Shown here in pieces: positions 7,212 to 13,782 of a DNA stretch of 23,835 nt. Position 1 is the stretch's first letter. Each line of letters opens with the position of its first letter. The notes beneath the pieces are model-generated. The model had not been told where the DNA came from and made no database searches. It saw only the letters and a program-made list of their open reading frames with translations. A program made the position numbers and the translations under genes. The stretch comes from JBBQVZ01 sp038211015 (GTDB lineage Bacteria; Actinomycetota; UBA4738; HRBIN12): assembly GCA_038211015.1 (NCBI GenBank), contig JBBQVZ010000043.1, positions 1 to 23,835 of the forward strand, read 5' to 3'.

Positions 7212-7757
7212 CTACGGATCGAACTTCCCCTTCAGCCAGGTGAGCACCTCGATCTGCTCCCGTCGGCTTGCACGTCTAACGACTGTGAGCAGATTGATGG
7301 TCGAACGCGGAATGGATAGGTTCGAGCGCCCTTCGTTGCAGACAGAACAGAGGACGCGAAGGTTGTCATCTTCGGCTGCGCCGTTGGGGTCGATGTGATC
7401 GACGTGCAACCGCACGCCCCGGCCCGTCTCGGGATCGAGATCGCCAACCGTCGCTCCACACGACTGACATGTCGATCCATCCCTTTCCAGGATGCGCGCT
7501 CGAACGCGAGGGTCGACTCTGTGCTCGTCTCTGGAGCGTCGTTCGAGGCTCACGAGGACGTATTCGCCGGGTCTAAGATCGGCTCGATCCAGATGCGAGA
7601 GGATCTGCATTCCCTCGTCCTCGCGGAGTTCGCGCAGTCGCCGCGGCCAGGACGAGACTCGCCCTATCGGTTGCAAGTCATCATGACTAAGCACCTCCCC
7701 GACGTGTTGCTCAAGGAACCGCCGCAGCCGCTCCTTCGCGCCGAGTTCGGTTGGCAT
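7212..7757 (-). CDS. HNH endonuclease of the restriction-modification operon
   Basis: 181 aa from ATG 7757, eight bases after the restriction-enzyme stop, with GGCGGGA upstream as ribosome binding site. The N-terminal ~75 residues look like a small winged-helix DNA-binding module (LRRFLEQHVGEVLSHDDLQPIGR, WPRRLRELREDEGMQI, LRPGEYVL). The C-terminal HNH domain has CQSCG, the HVDHIDPNG motif (general-base His), then DNLRVLCSVCNEGRSN with Asn and the second CxxC zinc pair. As I recall, proteins of this layout often lie next to cytosine-C5 methyltransferases. Here it is an additional nuclease beside an NgoMIV-like enzyme. It may nick or cut at the same site or act on modified DNA. Confidence 0.87.
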   Translation of the reverse strand: MPTELGAKERLRRFLEQHVGEVLSHDDLQPIGRVSSWPRRLRELREDEGMQILSHLDRADLRPGEYVLVSLERRSRDEHRVDPRVRARILERDGSTCQSCGATVGDLDPETGRGVRLHVDHIDPNGAAEDDNLRVLCSVCNEGRSNLSIPRSTINLLTVVRRASRREQIEVLTWLKGKFDP

Positions 7758-7765
7758 GTTCCCGC

Positions 7766-8491
7766 CTACATCGTTATCAGGACACCGACCATCGTGGAGA
7801 AGTCGGCAAGCCGATTCTGAGTAATGAGCTCATCAAGAACGTTCTTCTGCTCAATCGTTCCGAGGGACCCAGTGGCAGCGACAAGTTCATCCAGCGCGAC
7901 GTGGTAGACCGTGTCGACCTCACCAGTTCCGCGGGCGATCGCTGCGAGCCTTGTCGGGAGGGGCTCTGCCGTGACGGTCACCACATGTGGCTGCCGTCCA
8001 CGACGGCTCCTCGTGAGGATCACCCCCTCGTGCCTGATGTTCTGCACGCGGTCGGATCGGATCGTCCACTTGCAAGAGATCGCTGCGTGAAGGCCGGGAA
8101 GCGTCCCCTCCGCCAAGATCACCCCAACCGTCACGTCTGGCTTGATGAGGTAGTCGCGGCCGATTTGAGTACGGAGAGTCGGGTTCTCTCGAACAAGTGC
8201 ATCGAGCCGAGCGAGATGTTGGTACTGGTCGAAGTCGGTAATCAGCTTCCGTCGATCCACTTCCCACGTTCGGTCGGGATCGGCGACGGGAAGCGCATCG
8301 CTCAAATACCTGGCTACTTCGATCTCAAGCGCAGTCCCGGCGGCCTCTCCTGGCTCGGCGATGCGGACTACCCCGAGGATGTCCAGCATCTGCCGAGCGA
8401 TCGCGCGACTAGTTTCGCTGTCGATGTCGGCGTTGTTCGGGACCCCGTTGCGAAGACCCAGGATGTTCCTCACGAACTCGGGAGCCGTCAC
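7766..8491 (-). CDS. Type II restriction endonuclease, NgoMIV family (predicted G^CCGGC)
   Basis: 241 aa; GTG 8491 overlaps the methyltransferase stop (GTGA). The PD-(D/E)xK active site has the NgoMIV/Cfr10I/Bse634I arrangement: KPDV (Asp 119), ISCK (Lys 141) and a Glu 14 residues after the Lys (RHEG, Glu 155), with an upstream Glu in ALEIEVARYL. The block LHAAISCKWTIRSDR and the following HVVTVTAEPLPTRLAAIA and GTGEVDTVYH segments agree closely with my recollection of NgoMIV itself, which cuts G^CCGGC and works as a tetramer. It is shorter than NgoMIV (about 286 aa), mainly because of a smaller loop between Asp 119 and Lys 141. The specificity is inferred from the family and from the absence of GCCGGC in the island. 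Confidence 0.88.
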   Translation of the reverse strand: MTAPEFVRNILGLRNGVPNNADIDSETSRAIARQMLDILGVVRIAEPGEAAGTALEIEVARYLSDALPVADPDRTWEVDRRKLITDFDQYQHLARLDALVRENPTLRTQIGRDYLIKPDVTVGVILAEGTLPGLHAAISCKWTIRSDRVQNIRHEGVILTRSRRGRQPHVVTVTAEPLPTRLAAIARGTGEVDTVYHVALDELVAATGSLGTIEQKNVLDELITQNRLADFSTMVGVLITM

Positions 8492-9531
8492 CGATCCTTG
8501 AGCAGCAGTCGACGGACTTCGCGGGCTATCGCCTCGGCGAATAGTGGCGGAACTGCGTTCCCGATCTGGCGAGCAATCTCAATCTTGGAGCCCTCGAAGG
8601 TGAACTCATCCGGGAACGTCTGCAGACGCGCCGCTTCCCGGTGGGTGATGGGTCGATCGGCTTCCGGATGCAGGAAACGGCCCTTCTCCGGCTTGAAGAA
8701 CTCGGTGCGAATCGTGAACGAGGGACGATCCCACCAAAGGCGGCCGAAGACGTCGGTCGTCCCCGTCGGCTTGTTGGCCCAGCAGTCGGGAAGCAAGTCT
8801 GGACGGTTTCTGGCGAGGTCAAACCTGTTCCCACCCTCAGGCACAGCCTTGTACCTCTCGAGGGAACTCGGCCTAGGGTTCCGTCCGAGATGAAGGTCCC
8901 GTCCGGTTGGCTCAAATGGAAGATCACCGATGGCTTCGCGAACGGTCGCGAAGGGACGACCCGACTTCGAGTCGGGGCCGTGACTCTTCGTTGGGAACAG
9001 AGGCGAACCGATCCTTGACGCGACAACGATGCCTCGTCGACGCCTCTGTGGAACTCCGTAGTCGGCTGCGTTCAGGACTCCGAACTCCAACTCGTACTCC
9101 GGGAAAGAACGACGAAGCGTTCGGATGAAGGTCTGGAACTGCGCGGACTTCAGGAACTCCGGGACGTTCTCCACGACAAAGACCTTGGGGCGAACCTCTC
9201 GGACCGCCCGCAGGTACTCCTTCCAGAGATCGTTCATCACGGCACGCGAGCGATCGTCGCGATCGCGGCCTAGTGGGCTGAAACCTTGGCACGGCGGTCC
9301 ACCGATGATCACATCCGCCGAGGGATACCCATCGACTTGCTCAATCGGACCCTGAAAGACGTAGGTACCGAAGTTCGCGGTGTAGGTCTTAGCGGCCGCC
9401 GCATCGATCTCCACAGCAAAGACCGAACGGAACCCCGCCCGGTGGAAGCCCAAAGTCATGCCTCCGGCCCCAGCGAAGAGGTCGATCATCTCGAAGGTCC
9501 TGCCCACGTCCCCTCCTCGCTCATCGCTCAT
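8488..9531 (-). CDS. DNA (cytosine-5) methyltransferase of the NgoMIV-type system
   Basis: 347 aa from ATG 9531, eight bases after the glycosylase stop. GTG 9507 is a real alternative because it has a strong GAGGAGGGG ribosome site and still precedes motif I. Motifs in order: I, DLFAGAGGMTLGF (about 17); IV, GGPPCQGFS with catalytic Cys 81; VI, ENVPEF; VIII, YGVPQRRRR; a target-recognition region about 175-290; IX, REAARLQTFPD; X, IGNAVPP. It should place 5-methylcytosine in the GCCGGC site of its partner enzyme and so protect the host. The recognition sequence is inferred from the partner. It is translationally coupled to the restriction gene, an arrangement that makes methylase appear first. 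Confidence 0.94.
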   Translation of the reverse strand: MSDERGGDVGRTFEMIDLFAGAGGMTLGFHRAGFRSVFAVEIDAAAAKTYTANFGTYVFQGPIEQVDGYPSADVIIGGPPCQGFSPLGRDRDDRSRAVMNDLWKEYLRAVREVRPKVFVVENVPEFLKSAQFQTFIRTLRRSFPEYELEFGVLNAADYGVPQRRRRGIVVASRIGSPLFPTKSHGPDSKSGRPFATVREAIGDLPFEPTGRDLHLGRNPRPSSLERYKAVPEGGNRFDLARNRPDLLPDCWANKPTGTTDVFGRLWWDRPSFTIRTEFFKPEKGRFLHPEADRPITHREAARLQTFPDEFTFEGSKIEIARQIGNAVPPLFAEAIAREVRRLLLKDR

Positions 9532-9539
9532 CGCTGGAA

Positions 9540-10214
9540 CTACACCGATGTAATCTTAGCTCCCTCCCGCCGAGCAATGTCGAACGCGCAGGTGAGAGCA
9601 AGGGGACAAGCCTCGCAGAGAGGCCGGGGCTTACAAACGGCTGCGGCCAAGTCGAGCGTCCCCAGCCACAACTCACGAGCCTTTCCACGTGATGCGAGAT
9701 CAGCCGCCAGAGCCCAAAGCTCCTTGTCGACATTGGGGCGGCGCTCGCTCGGAATCCCGAAGTAGCGCCGCAGCACTCTCGCGATCACCCAGTCAACAAC
9801 GGGGAGATCCTCGTCGCAGGCAAACACGGGGATCGCGTGGGCTGCGTAGGGCCCTACACCAGGAAGTTCCACCAAGTCGCTCGGGGTAACGGGAACGCTC
9901 CCGCGTTCCTGCAACGCCAGTCCGAGGCTCTTCAGGATCGGAGCTCGCTTTGCCAAGCCAAGCGAGCGGATAATCGACGCGATCGATGAGGTCCGAGCGT
10001 GAGCGAGGGCCTGAGGGGTCGGCCATCGTTCAATGAACGACCTGAAGACCGGCTCAACGTTCTCACCGCGTGTCCGTTGGAGGAGGATCTCACCGACCAA
10101 GAGCGTGTACGGATCGCGACTCTCGCGCCATGCAAACGATCTCGGATGGAGCGCGTGCCAACGCAAGACTGCTCTCCGAAAGACGCCGCCGTCTGGCACG
10201 GCTGTCCTAGTCAC
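9540..10214 (-). CDS. HhH-GPD DNA glycosylase, Mig-like T:G mismatch repair (predicted)
   Basis: 224 aa from GTG 10214, overlapping the resolvase stop by GTGA, with AGGGG upstream. It belongs to the EndoIII/MutY superfamily: DPYTLLVGEILLQRT (helix 1 region), the helix-hairpin-helix VELPGVGPYAAHAI, catalytic Asp 141 in LPVVDWVIARVLRRYFG, and an iron-sulphur loop Cys194-x5-Cys200-x2-Cys203-x5-Cys209. The EndoIII Lys120 position is Tyr 123 here, 18 residues before the Asp, exactly as Tyr126/Asp144 in Mig.Mth of Methanothermobacter. Mig.Mth removes T from T:G pairs and is encoded beside an m5C methyltransferase. The adjacent methyltransferase supports the same job here: repairing deaminated 5-methylcytosine, the role usually played by Vsr. 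It lacks the MutY C-terminal domain. Confidence 0.9.
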   Translation of the reverse strand: MTRTAVPDGGVFRRAVLRWHALHPRSFAWRESRDPYTLLVGEILLQRTRGENVEPVFRSFIERWPTPQALAHARTSSIASIIRSLGLAKRAPILKSLGLALQERGSVPVTPSDLVELPGVGPYAAHAIPVFACDEDLPVVDWVIARVLRRYFGIPSERRPNVDKELWALAADLASRGKARELWLGTLDLAAAVCKPRPLCEACPLALTCAFDIARREGAKITSV

Positions 10215-10873
10215 GTCCCCTGGCTTGATAGGAGAATCTTCCGCACGGTCGACGGATACCACTGACGTCCCCCTTGCGCGGTTGCGACGCCCTGAGCGTT
10301 CAACACATCGGCAATCTGAACATAGTTCTTCCCGCGAGCACGCAGGCGACTGATCCGCTTGCGAACGCTGTCGGGTAGTTGACGGGGACGGCCCAGGGTC
10401 GCCCCCTCCGCCTTCCGAACAGCTAGGGCTTCCTTGGTGCGTTGACCGATCGCCCGACGCTCCCATTGCGCCACACCCATCATGACGGTCGCTACCAACT
10501 CTCCCGCAGGTGTCGTGGTATCGACCCCGAGGTCGAGCACAACGGGCGCCCAACCTTTCCTCTGCGCCCGCTCCATCAGGCTCGAGAAGTCCATCGTCGA
10601 GCGCGAGAGCCTGTCCAGTTTGGCGACTACCAAAGCTGCGGCGCCGCCCGTTTCCAAGGTTTGCAGGGCCTCTTCAAGCCCCGGTCGGCGATTCAGGGTC
10701 CTCCCAGAGGCGGTATCGGTGTAGATGTCGACCAGTTCCCATCCGCGACGCTGTGTCTCGCTCGAGATAGCAAGTCTCTGGGCTTCGAGACCTAGGCCCG
10801 AGTCGCCCTGTTCCTCAGTGGAGACACGAACGTATCCGACGGCTCTGAACTTGGGTGGATCCGAAGGCGCCAC
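10211..10873 (-). CDS. Serine recombinase, resolvase/invertase type
   Basis: 220 aa from GTG 10873. The catalytic domain carries VGYVRVSTEEQ (Ser 18 nucleophile), the LEAQRLAI helix, AALVVAKLDRLSRSTMDF (Asp87-Arg88-Arg91) and GELVATVMMGVAQWERR (helix E dimer interface). The C-terminus is a helix-turn-helix (RKRISRLRARGKNYVQIADVLNAQGV...WYPSTVRKIL). It lacks the zinc-ribbon/coiled-coil domains of the large recombinase at the island end. It is the first gene of the restriction-modification operon and overlaps the glycosylase start. A 30-bp palindrome lies seven bases upstream. It may resolve multimers, invert a segment or regulate the operon; no res-like triple site is visible. Confidence 0.9.
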   Translation of the reverse strand: MAPSDPPKFRAVGYVRVSTEEQGDSGLGLEAQRLAISSETQRRGWELVDIYTDTASGRTLNRRPGLEEALQTLETGGAAALVVAKLDRLSRSTMDFSSLMERAQRKGWAPVVLDLGVDTTTPAGELVATVMMGVAQWERRAIGQRTKEALAVRKAEGATLGRPRQLPDSVRKRISRLRARGKNYVQIADVLNAQGVATAQGGRQWYPSTVRKILLSSQGT

Positions 10874-10880
10874 TCATCAA

Positions 10881-10910
10881 GAATACACCAAAGGTTCCTT
10901 TGGTGTATTC
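10881..10910. promoter_or_regulatory. Perfect 14-bp inverted repeat upstream of the resolvase/R-M operon (putative operator)
   Basis: Arms GAATACACCAAAGG and CCTTTGGTGTATTC are separated by TT. The distal arm contains TATTCT on the minus strand, seven bases before GTG 10873, so it may overlap a -10 element of a leaderless transcript. It is notably AT-rich against its surroundings. As RNA it could also act as a terminator for the DUF91-like gene, although no U-tract follows. Confidence 0.6.
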
Positions 10911-10949
10911 ACTGGTTCTCCTTCACGATTGCGTTGGCCGCTTCGTCAG

Positions 10950-11985
10950 CTACTCGTGGCTGGCTGTCGTCGTTGCCAGAAGAGTCTTCTGAGCGGCGAG
11001 CCACATCTGTGCGACTTCGGCGCTCACCCTGTAGCACTGCTGGTTCGTTCCTAGAGCGCCGTAGTTCATCTCGAACGGCTGGTTGGACCGCTTGAATCGC
11101 GTGCGAACTGTGACGCCGAAGCCTCCGTAGTCGCCGCGGTGTTTCGCCGTTTCCCGCCCAGTCGCAGCCTGCACCGCATCAGATGGGATCCACTGACCTG
11201 GCTGTTCCGAGCACAGGTCCATGGTCTTGTGAATCGTGACGTACTTGACCTCAGTCGCCAACCGGATGAAGTCGCCGGGCGTCCATGGCTCTTCCGGTAG
11301 TTCCGGGGCGTTGTTGCGTGCCCGCCTAGATGCTCGGGTCGGCGCCACCAGGAAGTCTTGAACGTCGGCAGGCGGATAGTGCTGGGAGGCGGTGACGACC
11401 ACACCGGCGGGTGTCTGATACGCCAGAACTCGGGTGAGACTGATGTCGATCCCCATCTCGGAGAGCCAGACGGCGGTGGCCGTGACATTGACGGGGAACG
11501 AACCGGCGACCAACACGATGCGGGGAGCCCGGAGTGTCTCGTCATTCAGCGAGAACTCCGTGTGAGCCAACAGGCACCTCGGCGGCTTCCTCGCTGGTGA
11601 GTACCGAGCCCGAGTGCTGGTTCATGAAGGATGCATAAGCATCGGACAACACCTCTAGGTCGAACCGCGATGCCATAGCCGCGTACTTGATCGCTTGCAT
11701 CTCGACGGTGTCGGGTGCCACATCTCGTTTCAGTTCCGCTACCACGAGGTGCCCGTCGGCCCCTAAGCCAAGGATGTCCAACCGATCCCGCTCCGGGCCT
11801 TCTTTCGACTCCCAGCGATCGAACTCCGAGGTGATAACGAGAACACCTGAACCCAAGATGTCCGGGTTCGCAAGGATCCATTCTTGAAGGTGTTCGCGCT
11901 CCCTGAAGCCCGCCTGAGACAGGGTGATTGGAGTCGCCCTCTGAGCCGACCGCCCATCTACCGAGAAGACCAGTTCATCAGTCAC
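10950..11985 (-). pseudogene. NucS/DUF91-like PD-(D/E)xK nuclease-family gene, split by a frameshift
   Basis: Two overlapping frames (11542-11985 and 10950-11570) read as one protein of about 345 aa. The first part carries HLQEWILANPDILG, RDRLDILGLGADGHLV and VAELKRDVAPDTVEMQAIKY, a PD-(D/E)xK nuclease core like the C-terminal domain of NucS (mismatch endonuclease of Actinomycetota and Archaea). At about 11570-11576 one extra base changes frame from LTSEEAAEV to LLAHTEFSLNDETLRAPRIV. The rest (RIVLVAGSFPVNVTATAVWL, MGIDISLTRVLAYQT) continues naturally. The C-terminal portion is unassigned. The break could be real decay, an indel in the assembly, or programmed slippage. Without it the gene would look intact. 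It is transcribed toward the R-M operon and divergent from the 88-aa gene. Confidence 0.75.
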
Positions 11986-12149
11986 GGTGGGAACACTAGC
12001 CGCTTGGATTGGGATGAAGCCAGCCTCCCAGTTGACGCCCGGCCTGTTGATCTGCGGCTGCTCTTGACCCTGACATTCGATCGGTCAGCAGGTCGACAGA
12101 AATCGCGGCCGTCCGTGGGGCCGCGCTCCACGGCGGTAGCCTTCGCAAC

Positions 12150-12416
12150 ATGGTGGACATCGAAGTCGTCTGGGAGCGGATCGAAGCCCACGCTGGGGAG
12201 ACGTTTCACCTCGTCCGGGGAGCCGCGTTCACCTACCGGGTAATGAGCGGTCATGTCATTCCGGATCGGACCCCCCAACAGATTGCGAGATCACAGTTCG
12301 CGAAGGCGCTTGACCTGGTGCCGCTCCGTGGACCTGGCGAGATTCAGCAACTTCGGGGGCCGTCGTTCGACTACGCGATCCTAGCCGACCCCCGCATCTC
12401 GAGCGGCGACTGGTAG
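12150..12416 (+). CDS. Conserved small protein (88 aa), function unknown
   Basis: Starts at ATG 12150, the only plus-strand gene in this half of the island. It reads VWERIEAHAGETFHLVRG, FTYRVMSGHVIPDRT, RSQFAKALDLVPLRGPGEI, SFDYAILADPRI. From memory, short proteins with this signature (xRIxxHAGExF, FTYxVxGxxxxPDRT, AILxDxRI) are widespread in Actinobacteria near restriction or mobile loci, with no known function. The frame has normal codon use and balanced charge, unlike shadow frames. It is divergent from the DUF91-like gene and convergent with the 77-aa gene, with six bases between stops. Confidence 0.75.
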   Translation: MVDIEVVWERIEAHAGETFHLVRGAAFTYRVMSGHVIPDRTPQQIARSQFAKALDLVPLRGPGEIQQLRGPSFDYAILADPRISSGDW

Positions 12417-12421
12417 CGCCC

Positions 12422-12655
12422 TTAGAGGGTTGCGGAAGGGTCCCCTGGACACGAGTAGGCCGCATCTGCGTACTCCACTTCGCACCGCAAACACACTGGC
12501 TTGCTGATCGTGACGTCCAGCGGATTGCTGGCTCGGATCTGGCTCTCGTCACCTGTCGCTAGGATTTTGGCCTGCTCCTCCGACAATGGAAAGGTCAAGA
12601 ACGTGACCCAGTTATGACGGAGGCGAACTCGGACCTCAGGCTTGTCTCTCGGCAT
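12422..12655 (-). CDS. Small Cys-containing protein (77 aa), function unknown
   Basis: From ATG 12655. An N-terminal strand-rich half (VRVRLRHNWVTFLTFPL, then LSEEQAKILAT) precedes a C-terminal CLRCEVEYADAAYSCPG. That CxxC plus a later Cys may bind zinc or iron. I do not recognise the family. A second, decayed copy of its C-terminal part lies at 15226-15291, which confirms that this frame is (or was) coding and that it has been duplicated within the island. Confidence 0.65.
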   Translation of the reverse strand: MPRDKPEVRVRLRHNWVTFLTFPLSEEQAKILATGDESQIRASNPLDVTISKPVCLRCEVEYADAAYSCPGDPSATL

Positions 12656-12961
12656 CCATCAAACTACCTGGTCCTCGGAGCCTTCGCCTGTCTGATCCGT
12701 ACACGCCATCACGAATGAGGAACGTTCCCTAGCGCCCGCCGGATTACATGAGCTAGCGATCGCTCGGCTCACGAGGAAACACCCACGATCGCAACGAGTG
12801 CTGATACCCGTTCGGCGGTTGTTTGGTTTGGGTGACGCCTGGTTAGCGTTTCGTGTGTCATCGCAGGTCGTCCAGAAGCGGCTGGACAGCGGCGCGGAAC
12901 CGCCCGGCCGTCTCGACCAACCAGCTTGCATATGTCGGCCTGAGAATTCCGCTGCCGCCGC
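12656..12961 (-). other. Intergenic stretch with two possible very short coupled ORFs
   Basis: About 305 bp between the 77-aa and zinc-ribbon genes. On the minus strand, a frame ending at 12858 reads ...ASWLVETAGRFRAAVQPLLD..., protein-like in character. It overlaps by ATGA a 30-aa frame at 12769-12861 (MTHETLTRRHPNQTTAERV...). These may be remnants of a decayed gene. No family is recognised and no start is convincing for the first. Confidence 0.3.
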
Positions 12962-13462
12962 TCAGCAATCAGCGATGTCTGCTATCCAGTTTGCGGCTTC
13001 GAGTTGGTCCTTTGACAAGGTGACGCCCAGGTCATCAGCGCCCCCGGTTACCACGACCTCATAGAAGGGCGAATCCGGAACCTGCACAGCGACGGAATGC
13101 GTCTCGGCGGGATGGCCCCATATGCTAGTGAAGCGTGCCAAGGTTCCCGCGGCAACAGTCGTGTTATTGGCGTCGCGAACAGTGACGTTGGACCCCGTCC
13201 GACCAACGCAATCGAACTCGTGAGTCACCCTTACGGTCAACTGATGGTCGGCCGTTGCTGGGCTAGCGTGCCCTCGGTTGACAGCGAACCAGACGAGGGC
13301 GACCACGAGGAGCGCACCACAAACGAGGGCGACAGCGCGCCACGGATGAACGCCGGAGCGTGGCTTCGGGGGGACCGATTGACCGGGTTGCTTCTGTCCG
13401 CAAAACCGACACAGGACCGCCTCATCCTGGATTTCTTCCGCGCAGAAGGGGCACTTCTTCAC
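12962..13462 (-). CDS. Zinc-ribbon, single-pass membrane protein
   Basis: 166 aa from GTG 13462. The N-terminus is a zinc ribbon (KKCPFCAEEIQDEAVLCRFCG, two CxxC pairs). A Pro-rich linker, one transmembrane helix at about 43-62 (VALVCGALLVVALVWFAVN) and an extracytoplasmic domain rich in beta strands follow (QLTVRVTHEFDCVG, SNVTVRDANNTTVAAGTL, SVAVQVPDSPFYEVVV). The C-terminus is a short helical stretch. Membrane-anchored zinc-ribbon proteins are common in Actinobacteria and often have unknown roles. It is divergent from the secreted propeller gene across about 320 bp, and the two could share control. Confidence 0.8.
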   Translation of the reverse strand: MKKCPFCAEEIQDEAVLCRFCGQKQPGQSVPPKPRSGVHPWRAVALVCGALLVVALVWFAVNRGHASPATADHQLTVRVTHEFDCVGRTGSNVTVRDANNTTVAAGTLARFTSIWGHPAETHSVAVQVPDSPFYEVVVTGGADDLGVTLSKDQLEAANWIADIADC

Positions 13463-13782
13463 GACGCCCTCGTTTCAACCAAGCCGCTGCTCGTAGCCGA
13501 TGATCATCAAGACCTTGACGTGGCTCCTCTCGGTACTTTCCATCGATCGGTCCCTCCCATCGATCTGGCGCCGAGATCCCAACCGAGCGGTCCGACATGC
13601 GATTGCCTGACCGTCCGGCGTCCTCGAAGCTACAAGAAGTCGTGACTCTCCGGGAAGAGCGAGGTCCTGCTCCCGAGCGTGCCGTGTGAGAAACGTCAGT
13701 CGGCTTCAAGGCGCGACCTTTGGAGGAGGCCGCCGCGGCTACCCACCATCTACGCTGAGAAGCCGCCTTCTTGGGAGGACCA
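13463..13782. other. Divergent intergenic region between zinc-ribbon and propeller genes
   Basis: About 320 bp that must hold the promoters of the two divergent genes. No gene is apparent on either strand. The only clear signal is the ribosome site GGGAGGA (13773-13779) for the plus-strand gene. I could not place promoters reliably. Confidence 0.45.

Noticed and set aside
7751..8893. 380-codon plus-strand frame
   Set aside because: Antisense to the restriction endonuclease and methyltransferase, which carry clear catalytic motifs.
9540..10553. Extending the glycosylase to the full 337-codon frame
   Set aside because: The upstream part overlaps the resolvase in another frame and is Ser/Arg/Gly-rich; GTG 10214 with AGGGG and a GTGA overlap fits better.
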